Both the position numbers and the translations under genes were made by a program. Source: an uncultured Bacillota bacterium (GTDB lineage: Bacteria; Bacillota; Clostridia; Peptostreptococcales; Anaerovoracaceae). From it: DNA of 64,000 bases. The stretch covers positions 31,770-95,769 of the forward strand of contig CAKMKG010000027.1 in NCBI GenBank assembly GCA_927441425.1, given 5' to 3'. Shown here piece by piece: positions 7,065-14,969 of this stretch. Each line of letters begins with the position of its first letter. Position 1 is the first letter of the stretch. Under the pieces are notes generated by a model that worked only from the letters and a program-made list of their open reading frames with translations, made no database searches and was not told the origin of the DNA.

Positions 7065-8816
7065 ATGTTAGATTTAGGTGCTTTGAGAATGTCTATAGTT
7101 ACCGATACTAGCGGTGCAAAGCAGGAATTAAACAGCCTTAAAGATACGGTTTATAAAACTGGTGAAAGCATGACTAGAATGGGTGGCAATCTTACCAAGG
7201 CATTAACATTACCCATTATTGGAATAGGTGCAGCAGCAGTAAAAACAGCTTCAGATGTTTCTGAAAGCATGAATAAAATGAACGCTGTTTATGGTGACAA
7301 TGCCAAGATGGTTGAAGATTGGAGTAATACATCAAGTAGTGCTTATGGCATGAGTAAAAGCCAATTCCTTGATTATGTCGGTACATACGGTGCTTTAAGT
7401 CAAGACTTGCTTAAAATGAATGAAGCCGATAGTGCTGAATTTTCAAAGCAGATTATACAAAGAAGTGCCGATATATCAAGTTACTATAACCTTACAATGG
7501 ATGAAAGCAATTCCTTGATGCAGCAGCTTTATTCTGGTGAAACAGAAGGATGGAAGAAACTTGGCATAACCATAAATGACACTACTATGCAAGAGTTTGC
7601 ACTTAGCAAAGGTATCAATAAAACAATTAAGGATATGTCCTTACAAGAAAAGACAGCCTTAAGGGTTGAAATGGCTATGGAGAAAACCAACAGGGCAGAA
7701 GGTGACTTTGCAAATACTAAGGATGGATTAGCCAATAGCAGCAGGATATTACAAGCACAGCTTAGTGACTTGGCAGCTACCATAGGTGCAGCCCTTTTAC
7801 CTACAGTAACAAGCATAGTAGGTAAGGTTAATGAAGTACTTACAGCTATGATTGCATGGAGTAAAGAAAACCCTGCCTTACTGGATATTATCATCAAGAT
7901 AGCAGGTGCATTAGCTTTACTTGGGCCAACATTGTTAGCGGTTGGTACAGCTATGAAAATGGCTACTACTATTGGCCCTGCTTTAACAGCAGCGTTTAAC
8001 CCTGTAGGATTGGTTATTATGGCTGTAGCTGGTGCAATAGCATTACTGGCTTTTGCATGGAAAGAAAACATAGGTGGTATTCAGGAAAAGACAAAGGCAG
8101 CGTTTGATATGATTAAAGCCACTTTTGAAGATGTATTTCCAACATTAGAATTATTGTTTTACCATTTGATTAATGCTTTCAAAGCAGTATGGGAAACAAT
8201 CGGAGTGCCTTTGTTTAATGCCTTTGGTGAGATTATAAAGGTTATTGCTAGTCTGTTTTCTACTCTATTCCCATTAATTGTAAAGGTGGTAGGGGTTACT
8301 TTTAGTGCTATTCTTTTAGCATGGAAAACAGTACTTAAGCCTGTATTTGACGCTTTTGTAAGTATTGTAAGCGGCTTATATAATCTGTTAAAGAAACCAC
8401 TTGATGATGTAATGAATGCTTTCACAGTCTGTTTTGATTGGATAGTAGACAAGGTACAGGCTGCTATTGACTTGGTAAGCTTCCTTATAGAGAAGGCCAA
8501 AGAAGTAGCAGAATTTTTCAGTGGTGATGGTGGCAGCAGTACACCAGCAAGCCCAAGGACACAATTTCATGCTGATGGTGGCATTTTAACTAAGGCTACT
8601 GTATTTGGTTTTGGTTCAGATGGTACTAGACATGTTGGTGGTGAAGCAGGAGCAGAAGCAATAATTCCATTAAGCAAACTACCAGAAATACTATCTAATA
8701 TGGGTATGGCAGGCGGTGGTGTTGTAGTTAATAACTATTCTCCTAAAGCATTATCTGTATCTGAAACAGCAAGACTTTATAAGCAATCACAAAGAGAACT
8801 GGCACTTAATTTATAG
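7065..8816 (+). CDS. Phage tail tape measure protein
   Basis: At 583 residues this is a short tape measure protein. The N-terminus has the usual helical repeat-rich start (SIVTDTSGAKQELNSLKDTVYKTG) and a first hydrophobic patch. The middle (about residues 240-330) carries long hydrophobic helices that probably form the membrane channel at DNA ejection, and a further amphipathic helical region follows. The C-terminal part holds the common FHADGGILTKATVFGFG / GEAGAEAIIPLSKL motif found in many tape measure proteins. The length suggests a tail of roughly 90 nm if about 0.15 nm per residue applies. ATG 7065 has AAAGGGGG upstream. Confidence 0.9.
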   Translation: MLDLGALRMSIVTDTSGAKQELNSLKDTVYKTGESMTRMGGNLTKALTLPIIGIGAAAVKTASDVSESMNKMNAVYGDNAKMVEDWSNTSSSAYGMSKSQFLDYVGTYGALSQDLLKMNEADSAEFSKQIIQRSADISSYYNLTMDESNSLMQQLYSGETEGWKKLGITINDTTMQEFALSKGINKTIKDMSLQEKTALRVEMAMEKTNRAEGDFANTKDGLANSSRILQAQLSDLAATIGAALLPTVTSIVGKVNEVLTAMIAWSKENPALLDIIIKIAGALALLGPTLLAVGTAMKMATTIGPALTAAFNPVGLVIMAVAGAIALLAFAWKENIGGIQEKTKAAFDMIKATFEDVFPTLELLFYHLINAFKAVWETIGVPLFNAFGEIIKVIASLFSTLFPLIVKVVGVTFSAILLAWKTVLKPVFDAFVSIVSGLYNLLKKPLDDVMNAFTVCFDWIVDKVQAAIDLVSFLIEKAKEVAEFFSGDGGSSTPASPRTQFHADGGILTKATVFGFGSDGTRHVGGEAGAEAIIPLSKLPEILSNMGMAGGGVVVNNYSPKALSVSETARLYKQSQRELALNL

Positions 8817-8827
8817 GGGGTGATTTG

Positions 8828-9682
8828 ATGCTTACATATGAGAAACTTATATACACAAATGAATTAGGTGGAAGTGTTGAATTATCCCTTTTATCTGATT
8901 TTATACTGGAAGGCTTTGATGGCAGAAACGGCCTTCAGAACAGCTTAATGACTGAAAAGGGTGTAAACCAGATAGGCAGCACCTTTGTAAACCATAACAT
9001 AGATAACAGAAACATTACATTAAGCGGCAAGATATTCAGCAACATAGAAGCTAATAAATCCTTGCTGGTTAAGGTGTGTAATCCCCTTCTTAAAGGTACT
9101 TTGAAGTATGAGAATACAAAGACAGGAACAGAAAAAGAAATACCCTGCTTTGTTAATAAATGCTTAGTAGGTGCTAAAGGTGGGGTTACAAACTATGCCA
9201 TTACACTAACAGCTACAGAACCATACTTTAAGGATAAGGAAACCATCAAGGAACTAGCCTTAAGGGTTAATATGCTTGAATTTCCTGTTAGTATTCCTTC
9301 AGATGGTATTGAATATGGCTTAGTAACCAATAAGAGAATGAATATCATTAATAATGGTGATGTGCAAACACCGCTTGTTATTGAATGGGTGGGTGTAGTA
9401 ACTAATCCAATTATCACAAATGTAACTACAGGTGAATTTATCAAGGTAAATACTACCCTTTCTGATGGTGAAAAGCTACTTATCCATACAGCCTATGGAA
9501 ACAAGAAAGTTATAAAAGTAGATGCAGAAGGAACGGCTACTAATGCCTTTGGATTGATTGATTTATCCAGCAAATTCTTTGACTTGGAAATAGGCAATAA
9601 CATCATATCCTACAATGCAGATAGTGGAGCAGATGAAAGTAACCTATTCATTCATTACAATAACCAGTACTTGGGGGTGTAG
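8828..9682 (+). CDS. Distal tail protein (Dit / siphovirus tail family)
   Basis: This 284-residue protein directly follows the tape measure gene, the normal place for Dit, which forms the hexameric hub at the tail tip. The N-terminal half, LIYTNELGGSVELSLLSDFILEGFDG, and the middle ITLTATEPYFKD block fit the Sipho_tail family, in which a ring domain is followed by a galectin-like C-terminal domain. The start is ATG 8828, set by the excellent site GGGGGTGAT ending at 8824; the preceding TTG is inside the spacer. Confidence 0.78.
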   Translation: MLTYEKLIYTNELGGSVELSLLSDFILEGFDGRNGLQNSLMTEKGVNQIGSTFVNHNIDNRNITLSGKIFSNIEANKSLLVKVCNPLLKGTLKYENTKTGTEKEIPCFVNKCLVGAKGGVTNYAITLTATEPYFKDKETIKELALRVNMLEFPVSIPSDGIEYGLVTNKRMNIINNGDVQTPLVIEWVGVVTNPIITNVTTGEFIKVNTTLSDGEKLLIHTAYGNKKVIKVDAEGTATNAFGLIDLSSKFFDLEIGNNIISYNADSGADESNLFIHYNNQYLGV

Positions 9683-9685
9683 TGA

Positions 9686-10774
9686 ATGGATATTAAGATA
9701 CTGGATAGCAGCTTAACCTTTGTGGCTATGATAGATGACTTTGAAAGTGTAGTAATCAATAGGAAGTATGCCGACATAGAAAGCATTGTTATTACCATAA
9801 ACACCAGCAAGAAGAATACAGAGCATTTGAAGGCTGGCAATTATGTCTTTGTGGATGATAAGCTAAATAAGTTCTTCAGGATATACAACACCAAGAAGAA
9901 TTTAAATAAAGAAGGCATAACAATAACGGCTACTGGCTTTTCAATCATGCAGATGTTTAAGCAAAGGATTACAATACCAGCCACAGGCCAAGCTACTGAA
10001 GGTTATACCGATACAACGGAAGCTATTATTAAAAGCTATATCAATTCTAACTGTATTGCTTCTTCTGATGCTGGTATGAATTATAGCTTGATGGATATAG
10101 CCCCTAATCATGGAATAGGTAGTACCATCACAGATGAAACCAGATATAAAAACCTGTATGATGAAGTAATAAGGCTTACTACTATTGATGACTTGGGTAT
10201 TAAATCCACCTTTGACATAGACGATAAAAAGCTGGTATTTGATGTTTATGAAGGTGATGATAAGACAGCAGGAAACACAGCAGGTAATAACCCTGTTATC
10301 TTTAGCACTATCTTTGACAATATCCTTGAAGCCACAATAGAAGAAACCCAAACAGTAATACAGAATTATGCTTTAGTTGGTGGACAGGGTGAAAGCGCAG
10401 ATAGAGTAATCCAAGTAGTAAATGATGATGAAACAGGCATGGAAAGACATGTCTTTTTTATTGATGCCAGTGACTTGGCTACCACTGACGAATTAACCAG
10501 CAGAGGACAAAGCCAGCTATTACTTCCAAGCTATTACATAGATGCAGTAATTAACCCTACAGCGCAGCCAAAGTATGAAGCTGATTATGACATAGGTGAT
10601 TTAGTTACTGTGGTGGTAGATGGCTTGCAATTGAATACAAGGATTGTAGAATTGACTGAAACATATCAGGGTAATACCTTTGGCTTAAATGTCATCTTTG
10701 GAAACAAGACAATTGACTTAGCCACTTTATTAAATAGAAGCAATAGCAGATTAGCCAAGCTAGAAACAGTATAA
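9686..10774 (+). CDS. Tail-associated protein, ReqiPepy6 Gp37-like
   Basis: This 362-residue protein looks like the Gp37-like family (N-terminus MDIKILDSSLTFVAMIDDFESVVINRKYADIESIVI), which corresponds to the baseplate hub / Tal N-terminal structural domain. It would cap the tail tube at the tip. The C-terminus (YDIGDLVTVVVDGLQLNTRIVELTE) is a typical beta-sandwich end of such hubs. No peptidase or lytic domain is attached, so wall penetration is not explained by this protein. It begins four bases after the Dit gene ends. Confidence 0.72.
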   Translation: MDIKILDSSLTFVAMIDDFESVVINRKYADIESIVITINTSKKNTEHLKAGNYVFVDDKLNKFFRIYNTKKNLNKEGITITATGFSIMQMFKQRITIPATGQATEGYTDTTEAIIKSYINSNCIASSDAGMNYSLMDIAPNHGIGSTITDETRYKNLYDEVIRLTTIDDLGIKSTFDIDDKKLVFDVYEGDDKTAGNTAGNNPVIFSTIFDNILEATIEETQTVIQNYALVGGQGESADRVIQVVNDDETGMERHVFFIDASDLATTDELTSRGQSQLLLPSYYIDAVINPTAQPKYEADYDIGDLVTVVVDGLQLNTRIVELTETYQGNTFGLNVIFGNKTIDLATLLNRSNSRLAKLETV

Positions 10775-10787
10775 GGAGGATTTATAC

Positions 10788-12368
10788 ATGAAGAAAACTT
10801 ATGCCTTCAATTCAGTAGAAGGTGATAGAAAATATAATGCAGATAACATAGCCGAAGATAAGGCTATTTTTTATTCTGATGGTGTAGTAGTCCAAGGCGG
10901 TAATGTCATAACTACACAGCTACAGGTAGGGCATGTACTAGGTATGCAGGTTATGGTTAATAACGGTATAGGCATTATTAAAGGCAGGACTATAACCTTT
11001 GACGGTACGGCAGATGGTAGTGAATTGGTTACCTTACCACAGGCACATTTAACCCTTGATAGAATTGATAGGGTAGTGCTTGAATTAAACCTTACTGATG
11101 GAGTAAGAGATATTGTATTAAAGTCTATTCAGGGTACACCTGATGCTTCACCAGCAGCACCTACTTTAATTAGAACAGAAGAAGTATATCAAATTTCACT
11201 GGCACAGATTAGCGTTATTGCTAACAGCGGTACAATCGGAACAATTACGGATGAAAGAAGTAATACAAGTGTATGCGGTATTAGTAATGTAACTATAGGA
11301 ATTACACCACCTACTGGTAATGATGCTGTAACGGTAACTTTAAGCACAGAAAGACAAACACAGTTTAATTCTGCAAATGTAGATGATGCTTTAGGGAAAT
11401 CAGGTATTCAATTATCTTCTTATATAACCTTTTGCGGTAATGTCAACGCTAATATGCTAGATGCTTCTTTTGGCAAAAATAATGAAGATTGCATTGGAAA
11501 CTTGGGTGAGCAGCTTGCAAGATATGCATGGTTTAAGGGAGAAAATAAGGCAACCAACCATTATGTAAAACTAAGAACTAAGAAAACATTTTTAGATTGT
11601 TTAGCTGATACAGAAGCTTTAGGTGCTTTAGTAGGAAATGATAATTTAAGTGCATTAGTTACTGCATCACCTTATGCTAGTAATTTATATTCAGCGGTTA
11701 ACATTGCAACATTTACTGATGAACAGATGAAACAATTAATATGTGGTGCTTTGTTCCTTAACCCTAACAACTATGCAAACTTAAGCGCACTATTAGCAAA
11801 TAGTACAGTAAGTACAGCGGTATTTAATACAGGGGCATTATTTAACTTAGTAAGTAAGAATGATTTAGCATTATCAAAAGGAGTTGCTGGGTATCTAGGT
11901 ATCTCGCCTACAGGTTATTCATCATTATCAGCTACATTTTCTGATAGCACAGTTATGACTGCGTTTGTTAGCAATGCAACTTTATGTGCTAAATTTGTTA
12001 GTACAATACCTTTATTCTCTAAGCTGGTTAACAATGTTTCAGATGCAAATGTACCAGCATTAGAAGCATCTACCACATTTAGAACGGCATCAACAAATTC
12101 ACCAATAAAGACAAGCGGTTCATATAATGGAATAAGGCTAAACTGGGGTTCTATTTATGGCAATAAATGTTTTGTATTAACGGCAACAGATACAGTTCCA
12201 GGAACAGAGAATAAAATGTCTGCTCTATTAGTTGGGGGAGGAACAATAAACACAACATTTAGTGCAAATACTCCTGTTAATAGATTTTTCGGTTCTGTTA
12301 GTATGTATACTAATAACGGCAATTCAACAACAAGTACTAGAACTGCTTATTTTATACCATCAGTTTAA
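10788..12368 (+). CDS. Putative tail fiber / baseplate upper protein
   Basis: This 526-residue protein follows the hub gene. The first 170 residues (AFNSVEGDRKYNADNIAEDKAIFYSDGVVVQ, then strands and DRIDRVVLEL) resemble N-terminal anchoring domains of Firmicutes baseplate proteins. The middle has repeated short helices with alternating LSALV / NLYSAVN / LSALLANS units. The last 100 residues are serine/threonine/asparagine rich beta structure, probably the receptor-binding head that recognises the cell surface. Specificity cannot be inferred. ATG 10788 has AAGGAGGA upstream. Confidence 0.65.
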   Translation: MKKTYAFNSVEGDRKYNADNIAEDKAIFYSDGVVVQGGNVITTQLQVGHVLGMQVMVNNGIGIIKGRTITFDGTADGSELVTLPQAHLTLDRIDRVVLELNLTDGVRDIVLKSIQGTPDASPAAPTLIRTEEVYQISLAQISVIANSGTIGTITDERSNTSVCGISNVTIGITPPTGNDAVTVTLSTERQTQFNSANVDDALGKSGIQLSSYITFCGNVNANMLDASFGKNNEDCIGNLGEQLARYAWFKGENKATNHYVKLRTKKTFLDCLADTEALGALVGNDNLSALVTASPYASNLYSAVNIATFTDEQMKQLICGALFLNPNNYANLSALLANSTVSTAVFNTGALFNLVSKNDLALSKGVAGYLGISPTGYSSLSATFSDSTVMTAFVSNATLCAKFVSTIPLFSKLVNNVSDANVPALEASTTFRTASTNSPIKTSGSYNGIRLNWGSIYGNKCFVLTATDTVPGTENKMSALLVGGGTINTTFSANTPVNRFFGSVSMYTNNGNSTTSTRTAYFIPSV

Positions 12369-12382
12369 GAAGGGGTACTAAT

Positions 12383-12511
12383 ATGAAAACAATGGAACAA
12401 GAATTACAAGGACAAATTGAAGCTACTGTGGCAGAAAATACAGCACTTAAAGAACAGTTAGAAGTAACACAGGCTGTATTAGATGAATTACTCTTTGGGG
12501 GTGCATTATAA
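12383..12511 (+). CDS. 42-residue coiled-coil protein downstream of fiber
   Basis: This small gene starts at ATG 12383 behind AAGGGG and encodes MKTMEQELQGQIEATVAENT followed by more heptad-like sequence (LKEQLEVTQAVLDELL). It is a short amphipathic helix that could trimerise with the fiber or act as a small chaperone. Tiny genes of this kind often follow fiber genes in Firmicutes phages. No function is known. Its stop overlaps the next start. Confidence 0.6.
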   Translation: MKTMEQELQGQIEATVAENTALKEQLEVTQAVLDELLFGGAL

Positions 12512-12663
12512 TGTATGAAACAGATTTTGTAGCAAGATACTTAGCTACCAGAGTAATACAGAATAGGGCAGATGAAACCACAGGTATTACCTATGAGAAA
12601 GCAATAACCAATATCAGAACATCACAAGAAGCTATTGACTATTGGCTGGTAGAATTAAGCTAG
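12511..12663 (+). CDS. 50-residue phage protein of unknown function
   Basis: The gene starts within the stop codon of the preceding one (TAATG) with GGGGGTG upstream. It encodes MYETDFVARYLATRVIQNRA and a helical remainder ending AIDYWLVELS. No membrane segment or recognised motif is present. The overlap with its upstream partner and the location just before the holin suggest a small late protein. Confidence 0.55.
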   Translation: MYETDFVARYLATRVIQNRADETTGITYEKAITNIRTSQEAIDYWLVELS

Positions 12664-12676
12664 AAAGGGTACATAG

Positions 12677-12895
12677 ATGGACTTTAACACAATAGTAGAC
12701 ATGTTAGGTAATCAAGGCATATGGTGTGCCTTATTTTTATATCTCTTTTATGAAAGCAGGAAAGACGGCAAGGAAAGAGAAGAAAGACTAATGGGTTGCT
12801 TAGATAGCCAAGGGGAACAGCTACGGAGCATAACATCTACACTGGAACGGATAAATGAAAGACTTGTAGATGTAGAGTGTAAGATTAAAGAATAG
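12677..12895 (+). CDS. BhlA/UviB-type holin-like protein
   Basis: This 72-residue protein has one N-terminal membrane segment (GIWCALFLYLFYES), then a basic stretch (RKDGKERE) and a long coiled coil (residues about 35-70). This is the usual plan of BhlA/UviB holin-like proteins, which permeabilise the membrane and let an endolysin out. It is the last gene of the late operon and is followed by a strong terminator. No endolysin gene lies next to it. Confidence 0.75.
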   Translation: MDFNTIVDMLGNQGIWCALFLYLFYESRKDGKEREERLMGCLDSQGEQLRSITSTLERINERLVDVECKIKE

Positions 12896-12924
12896 GGTAA
12901 GGCTTCGGCCTTACCCCTTTTTTA
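12895..12924 (+). terminator. Strong intrinsic terminator at end of late operon
   Basis: A perfect 9-bp stem GGGTAAGGC/GCCTTACCC with UUCG-type loop (12895-12916) is followed by C and eight T. It begins at the last base of the holin gene's stop codon. Confidence 0.88.
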
Positions 12925-12950
12925 TTTGCCATATCATTCTACCTAAAATA

Positions 12951-12961
12951 TGGTATATAAT
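12951..12961 (+). promoter_or_regulatory. Possible extended -10 promoter for the cargo gene
   Basis: TGGTATATAAT reads as an extended -10 element. No good -35 lies at the right distance, TTGCCA at 12926 being too far away. It is placed after the late-operon terminator and about 40 bases before the HEPN-like gene, so separate expression is plausible. Confidence 0.4.
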
Positions 12962-12997
12962 AAAGTCAAATATTTAGTAATGGAAAGGATGTGTACC

Positions 12998-13618
12998 ATG
13001 AGTACTATTGAAGAAAAGATAGAACAAGATGAGCCAGAGAGAATTTTTCAAGATGAAGAAGATTTAGAAGGAACAAGGGAAGCGTATTATTTAATCGGCA
13101 AATTTACTATATACTTTCAGAAAATGTTATGGCAATTACAGTTTATGATTAACTGGGAATTTAAGCGTATTGGCCTTCATGAAACACAGTATCTTAATAT
13201 CTTCTTTGATAGAAGTGGGGCAACAGATTATTTAGATATTGCTTGGGGTTTAATGAACCAAGTATTTAAACCAACTGAAGAAGAAAAGGCGATAACTAAT
13301 AAAATATTTGATAGGATTAAAGATATAATTACATTTAGGAATGACATACACCATGGTTTAATTTTTATAGGTAGTTTAAATAAAGAAGGTTTTTATCCGC
13401 ATTCAAATTTAAGAATTACAAAAAAACCAAGTAAAGGGTGGTATTATAAACCTGATTTACAATTTGATAATATGCTTTTGAAAGAAAAACTAATTGAAGT
13501 TCAAGAATTGTATGCTTCATTATGGAATATTACTACATACTTTATTGATAATAGGATGTGCCCAGAACCTAGCCCAAAAACATTACAAGAACGCATGAAA
13601 ACTACATTTTCTGGTTAA
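12998..13618 (+). CDS. HEPN-like protein, candidate lysogenic cargo / defence gene
   Basis: This protein of 206 residues is mostly helical and contains RNDIHHG, in which R114 and H119 form an RX4H motif as in HEPN ribonuclease domains. Two long helices precede the motif, the usual HEPN order. It lies outside the late operon: a strong terminator precedes it, a possible promoter sits before it and a bidirectional terminator follows, with the integrase convergent. That slot often carries superinfection-exclusion or abortive-infection genes. The start is ATG 12998 behind GGAAAGGATG; the ORF could open at 12950 but without a good site. HEPN assignment from one motif is tentative; a non-enzymatic DUF is the alternative. 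Confidence 0.55.
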   Translation: MSTIEEKIEQDEPERIFQDEEDLEGTREAYYLIGKFTIYFQKMLWQLQFMINWEFKRIGLHETQYLNIFFDRSGATDYLDIAWGLMNQVFKPTEEEKAITNKIFDRIKDIITFRNDIHHGLIFIGSLNKEGFYPHSNLRITKKPSKGWYYKPDLQFDNMLLKEKLIEVQELYASLWNITTYFIDNRMCPEPSPKTLQERMKTTFSG

Positions 13619-13620
13619 TT

Positions 13621-13642
13621 ATAGGGGGCTAATGCCCCCTAT
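13621..13642. terminator. Bidirectional terminator between cargo gene and integrase
   Basis: A perfect 9-bp stem ATAGGGGGC/GCCCCCTAT with loop TAAT overlaps the integrase stop codon and lies just after the HEPN-like gene. The T runs are short on both sides. Confidence 0.55.
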
Positions 13643-14589
13643 TTGAATAGCTTAACTACCCTTGTGTTTCTTTGGATTATGTTATTAAGTGGGCTGGCCT
13701 TAGTGTGCTGTTCCTGCATCTTCTCCTGTGATATGGTTACATACCTTTTTGTCATTCTTAAATCAGAATGCCCCATCATATTTTGAAGTACAAATATATT
13801 GCCTTCATTCTCTATAAACTTGGTGGCAAAACTATGCCTTAAGTCATAAGGGGTTATTTTACTTCCGCACCTAATACTGTATTCAAACAGCCTTCTGGTA
13901 AACATCTGGGTGTGCATCTTTCCACCTTCATGGTTATTAAAAACCCAATTCAATTCCCAATCATCAGGCCGTAACTTAAGAAGTTTATGAATTAAGTCAA
14001 TAACAAGTTTGCTTACAGGAAGTTGTCTTTGCGTCCTTGTCTTTGCCTTTTCCTTAGTAACAACGATTGAATAATGTTCTAAGTCAATGTTATCCAATTC
14101 CAGCCTAAAGGCTTCTACTGGCCTAATACCTGTATCAAGCATAAGCAGGATAATAACATAATCTCTAAATTCAACATACTGCTTAATATCAATTACTTGC
14201 AGCATAGACTTGATTTTATCATTAGGTATACTTCTTAGCTTTCCTTCATCCCTTTTGGCCTTAAGCCCTAATTCCTTAATGGGATTAACTTCAATAAGCT
14301 TTTCATGTTCAGCCCAATTAAAGAAACAGTTAAAGACTTTGTAAGTCATATTATAGGTAGTAGGTGCAAGTTTACTTCTATCAGAAAATAACCTTAACAA
14401 TTCAGCTTTTAATTTCCGTATGTCTGTGGTGTTGCTAGTATACCTTCTGAAGTGACTATACTCATAATTGTATAAATCAATGGTGCTTTGTGCCATGCCA
14501 CTGGCTACCTTAAAAGTGACAAATTCTTCAAATACTTCTTCCAATGTTTGATTGTCTGATAAGTCAATAAGTGTTAGTTTTTTACCCAT
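13639..14589 (-). CDS. Tyrosine recombinase / phage integrase
   Basis: This 316-residue site-specific recombinase has an N-terminal SAM-like arm and core-binding part (about residues 15-110) and a catalytic domain with all expected residues: the first Arg in TGIRPVEAF, a Lys in the beta-hairpin KEKAKTRTQRQLPV, the box-II pair in DLRHSFATKF, the GHSD histidine and the nucleophile Tyr in KRYVTIS. It would integrate and excise the prophage at the adjacent tRNA-Gly. The start is ATG at 14589, 8 bases after AAAGGAG; an upstream GTG overlaps this site. It is convergent with the late genes. Confidence 0.92.
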   Translation of the reverse strand: MGKKLTLIDLSDNQTLEEVFEEFVTFKVASGMAQSTIDLYNYEYSHFRRYTSNTTDIRKLKAELLRLFSDRSKLAPTTYNMTYKVFNCFFNWAEHEKLIEVNPIKELGLKAKRDEGKLRSIPNDKIKSMLQVIDIKQYVEFRDYVIILLMLDTGIRPVEAFRLELDNIDLEHYSIVVTKEKAKTRTQRQLPVSKLVIDLIHKLLKLRPDDWELNWVFNNHEGGKMHTQMFTRRLFEYSIRCGSKITPYDLRHSFATKFIENEGNIFVLQNMMGHSDLRMTKRYVTISQEKMQEQHTKASPLNNIIQRNTRVVKLFK

Positions 14590-14629
14590 GTTTTTCACTC
14601 CTTTTTAATAAGAAAATAGTGTTCCTAGG

Positions 14630-14658
14630 ACATTAGCTTGTAGTGGTTAGGAGTGCAA
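14630..14658 (-). promoter_or_regulatory. Candidate integrase promoter
   Basis: On the minus strand TTGCAC (14653-14658) and TAATGT (14630-14635) are 17 bases apart and lie about 40 bases before the integrase start. Confidence 0.4.
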
Positions 14659-14660
14659 AT

Positions 14661-14698
14661 AAAAAAGACATAAACATTGATATTTCAACATTTATGCC
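14661..14698 (-). terminator. Terminator between tRNA-Gly fragment and integrase
   Basis: On the minus strand a 14-bp stem with three G-T pairs and a 4-base loop (14667-14698) is followed by TTTTTT (14661-14666). It would stop transcripts that start at the tRNA promoter before they enter the integrase gene. Confidence 0.65.
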
Positions 14699-14715
14699 TG
14701 TAAAACCCATTCAGA

Positions 14716-14753
14716 CTTGGGAAGCTGGTGTTCTACCATTGAACTACACCCGC
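14716..14753 (-). pseudogene. tRNA-Gly(CCC) 5' half, interrupted by the prophage (attachment site)
   Basis: On the minus strand the first 38 bases of a tRNA-Gly are intact: acceptor arm GCGGGTG, D arm GTTCAATGGTAGAAC, anticodon arm CCAGC and loop TTCCCAA with anticodon CCC. Beyond the loop the sequence departs from a tRNA: GTCTG cannot pair properly with CCAGC, and no T arm or CACCCGC acceptor strand follows. The break coincides with the prophage edge beside the integrase, so this is the likely attachment site, with crossover at the anticodon loop. Whether an intact tRNA is rebuilt at the left end cannot be seen. Confidence 0.72.
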
Positions 14754-14785
14754 ATGTGTTGGGGCCGCTGAACCTGCTGTTTTTA

Positions 14786-14814
14786 ATCATAACTGAAGTT
14801 GAGAAAAAATGCAA
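14786..14814 (-). promoter_or_regulatory. Promoter of the tRNA-Gly fragment
   Basis: On the minus strand TTGCAT (14809-14814) and TATGAT (14786-14791) are separated by 17 bases, with the tRNA 5' end about 32 bases downstream of the -10 box. The rest of 14,754-14,969 holds only a small palindrome, AATCATT-GTT-AATGATT at 14881-14897. Confidence 0.6.
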
Positions 14815-14969
14815 GTGGTTCAACAGAAATTTAGGATAAGATGATTGATACTGTGCGAAGATAAAATGACATAAAAATACAATCATTGTTAATGATTTTC
14901 TTCTGATCGCGTAGTATGATATGAATTGAAACGATAAAACAGACAAGTATAAATAACAGGAGAAAAATC

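Larger units (their letters stand above)
1..14715. mobile_element. Prophage, right-hand portion (siphovirus-type late genes to integrase)
   Basis: A continuous block of phage genes runs from the terminase, cut by the window edge, through head, connector, tail and holin genes to a tyrosine integrase that abuts a broken tRNA-Gly. The block is clearly more A+T rich than the chromosome beyond 14,970 and uses its own codon style. The left end, with repressor, replication, small terminase and possibly lysin genes, lies outside the window. All morphogenesis genes seen are intact, so nothing here marks the element as defective. The right boundary is inferred from where the tRNA match ends, and the exact core needs the left attachment site. 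Confidence 0.9.

Noticed and set aside
7529..8071. 180-codon minus-strand frame opposite the tape measure gene
   Set aside because: It is a shadow of the hydrophobic helices of the tape measure protein, with an A/L/S-rich composition and no start signal.
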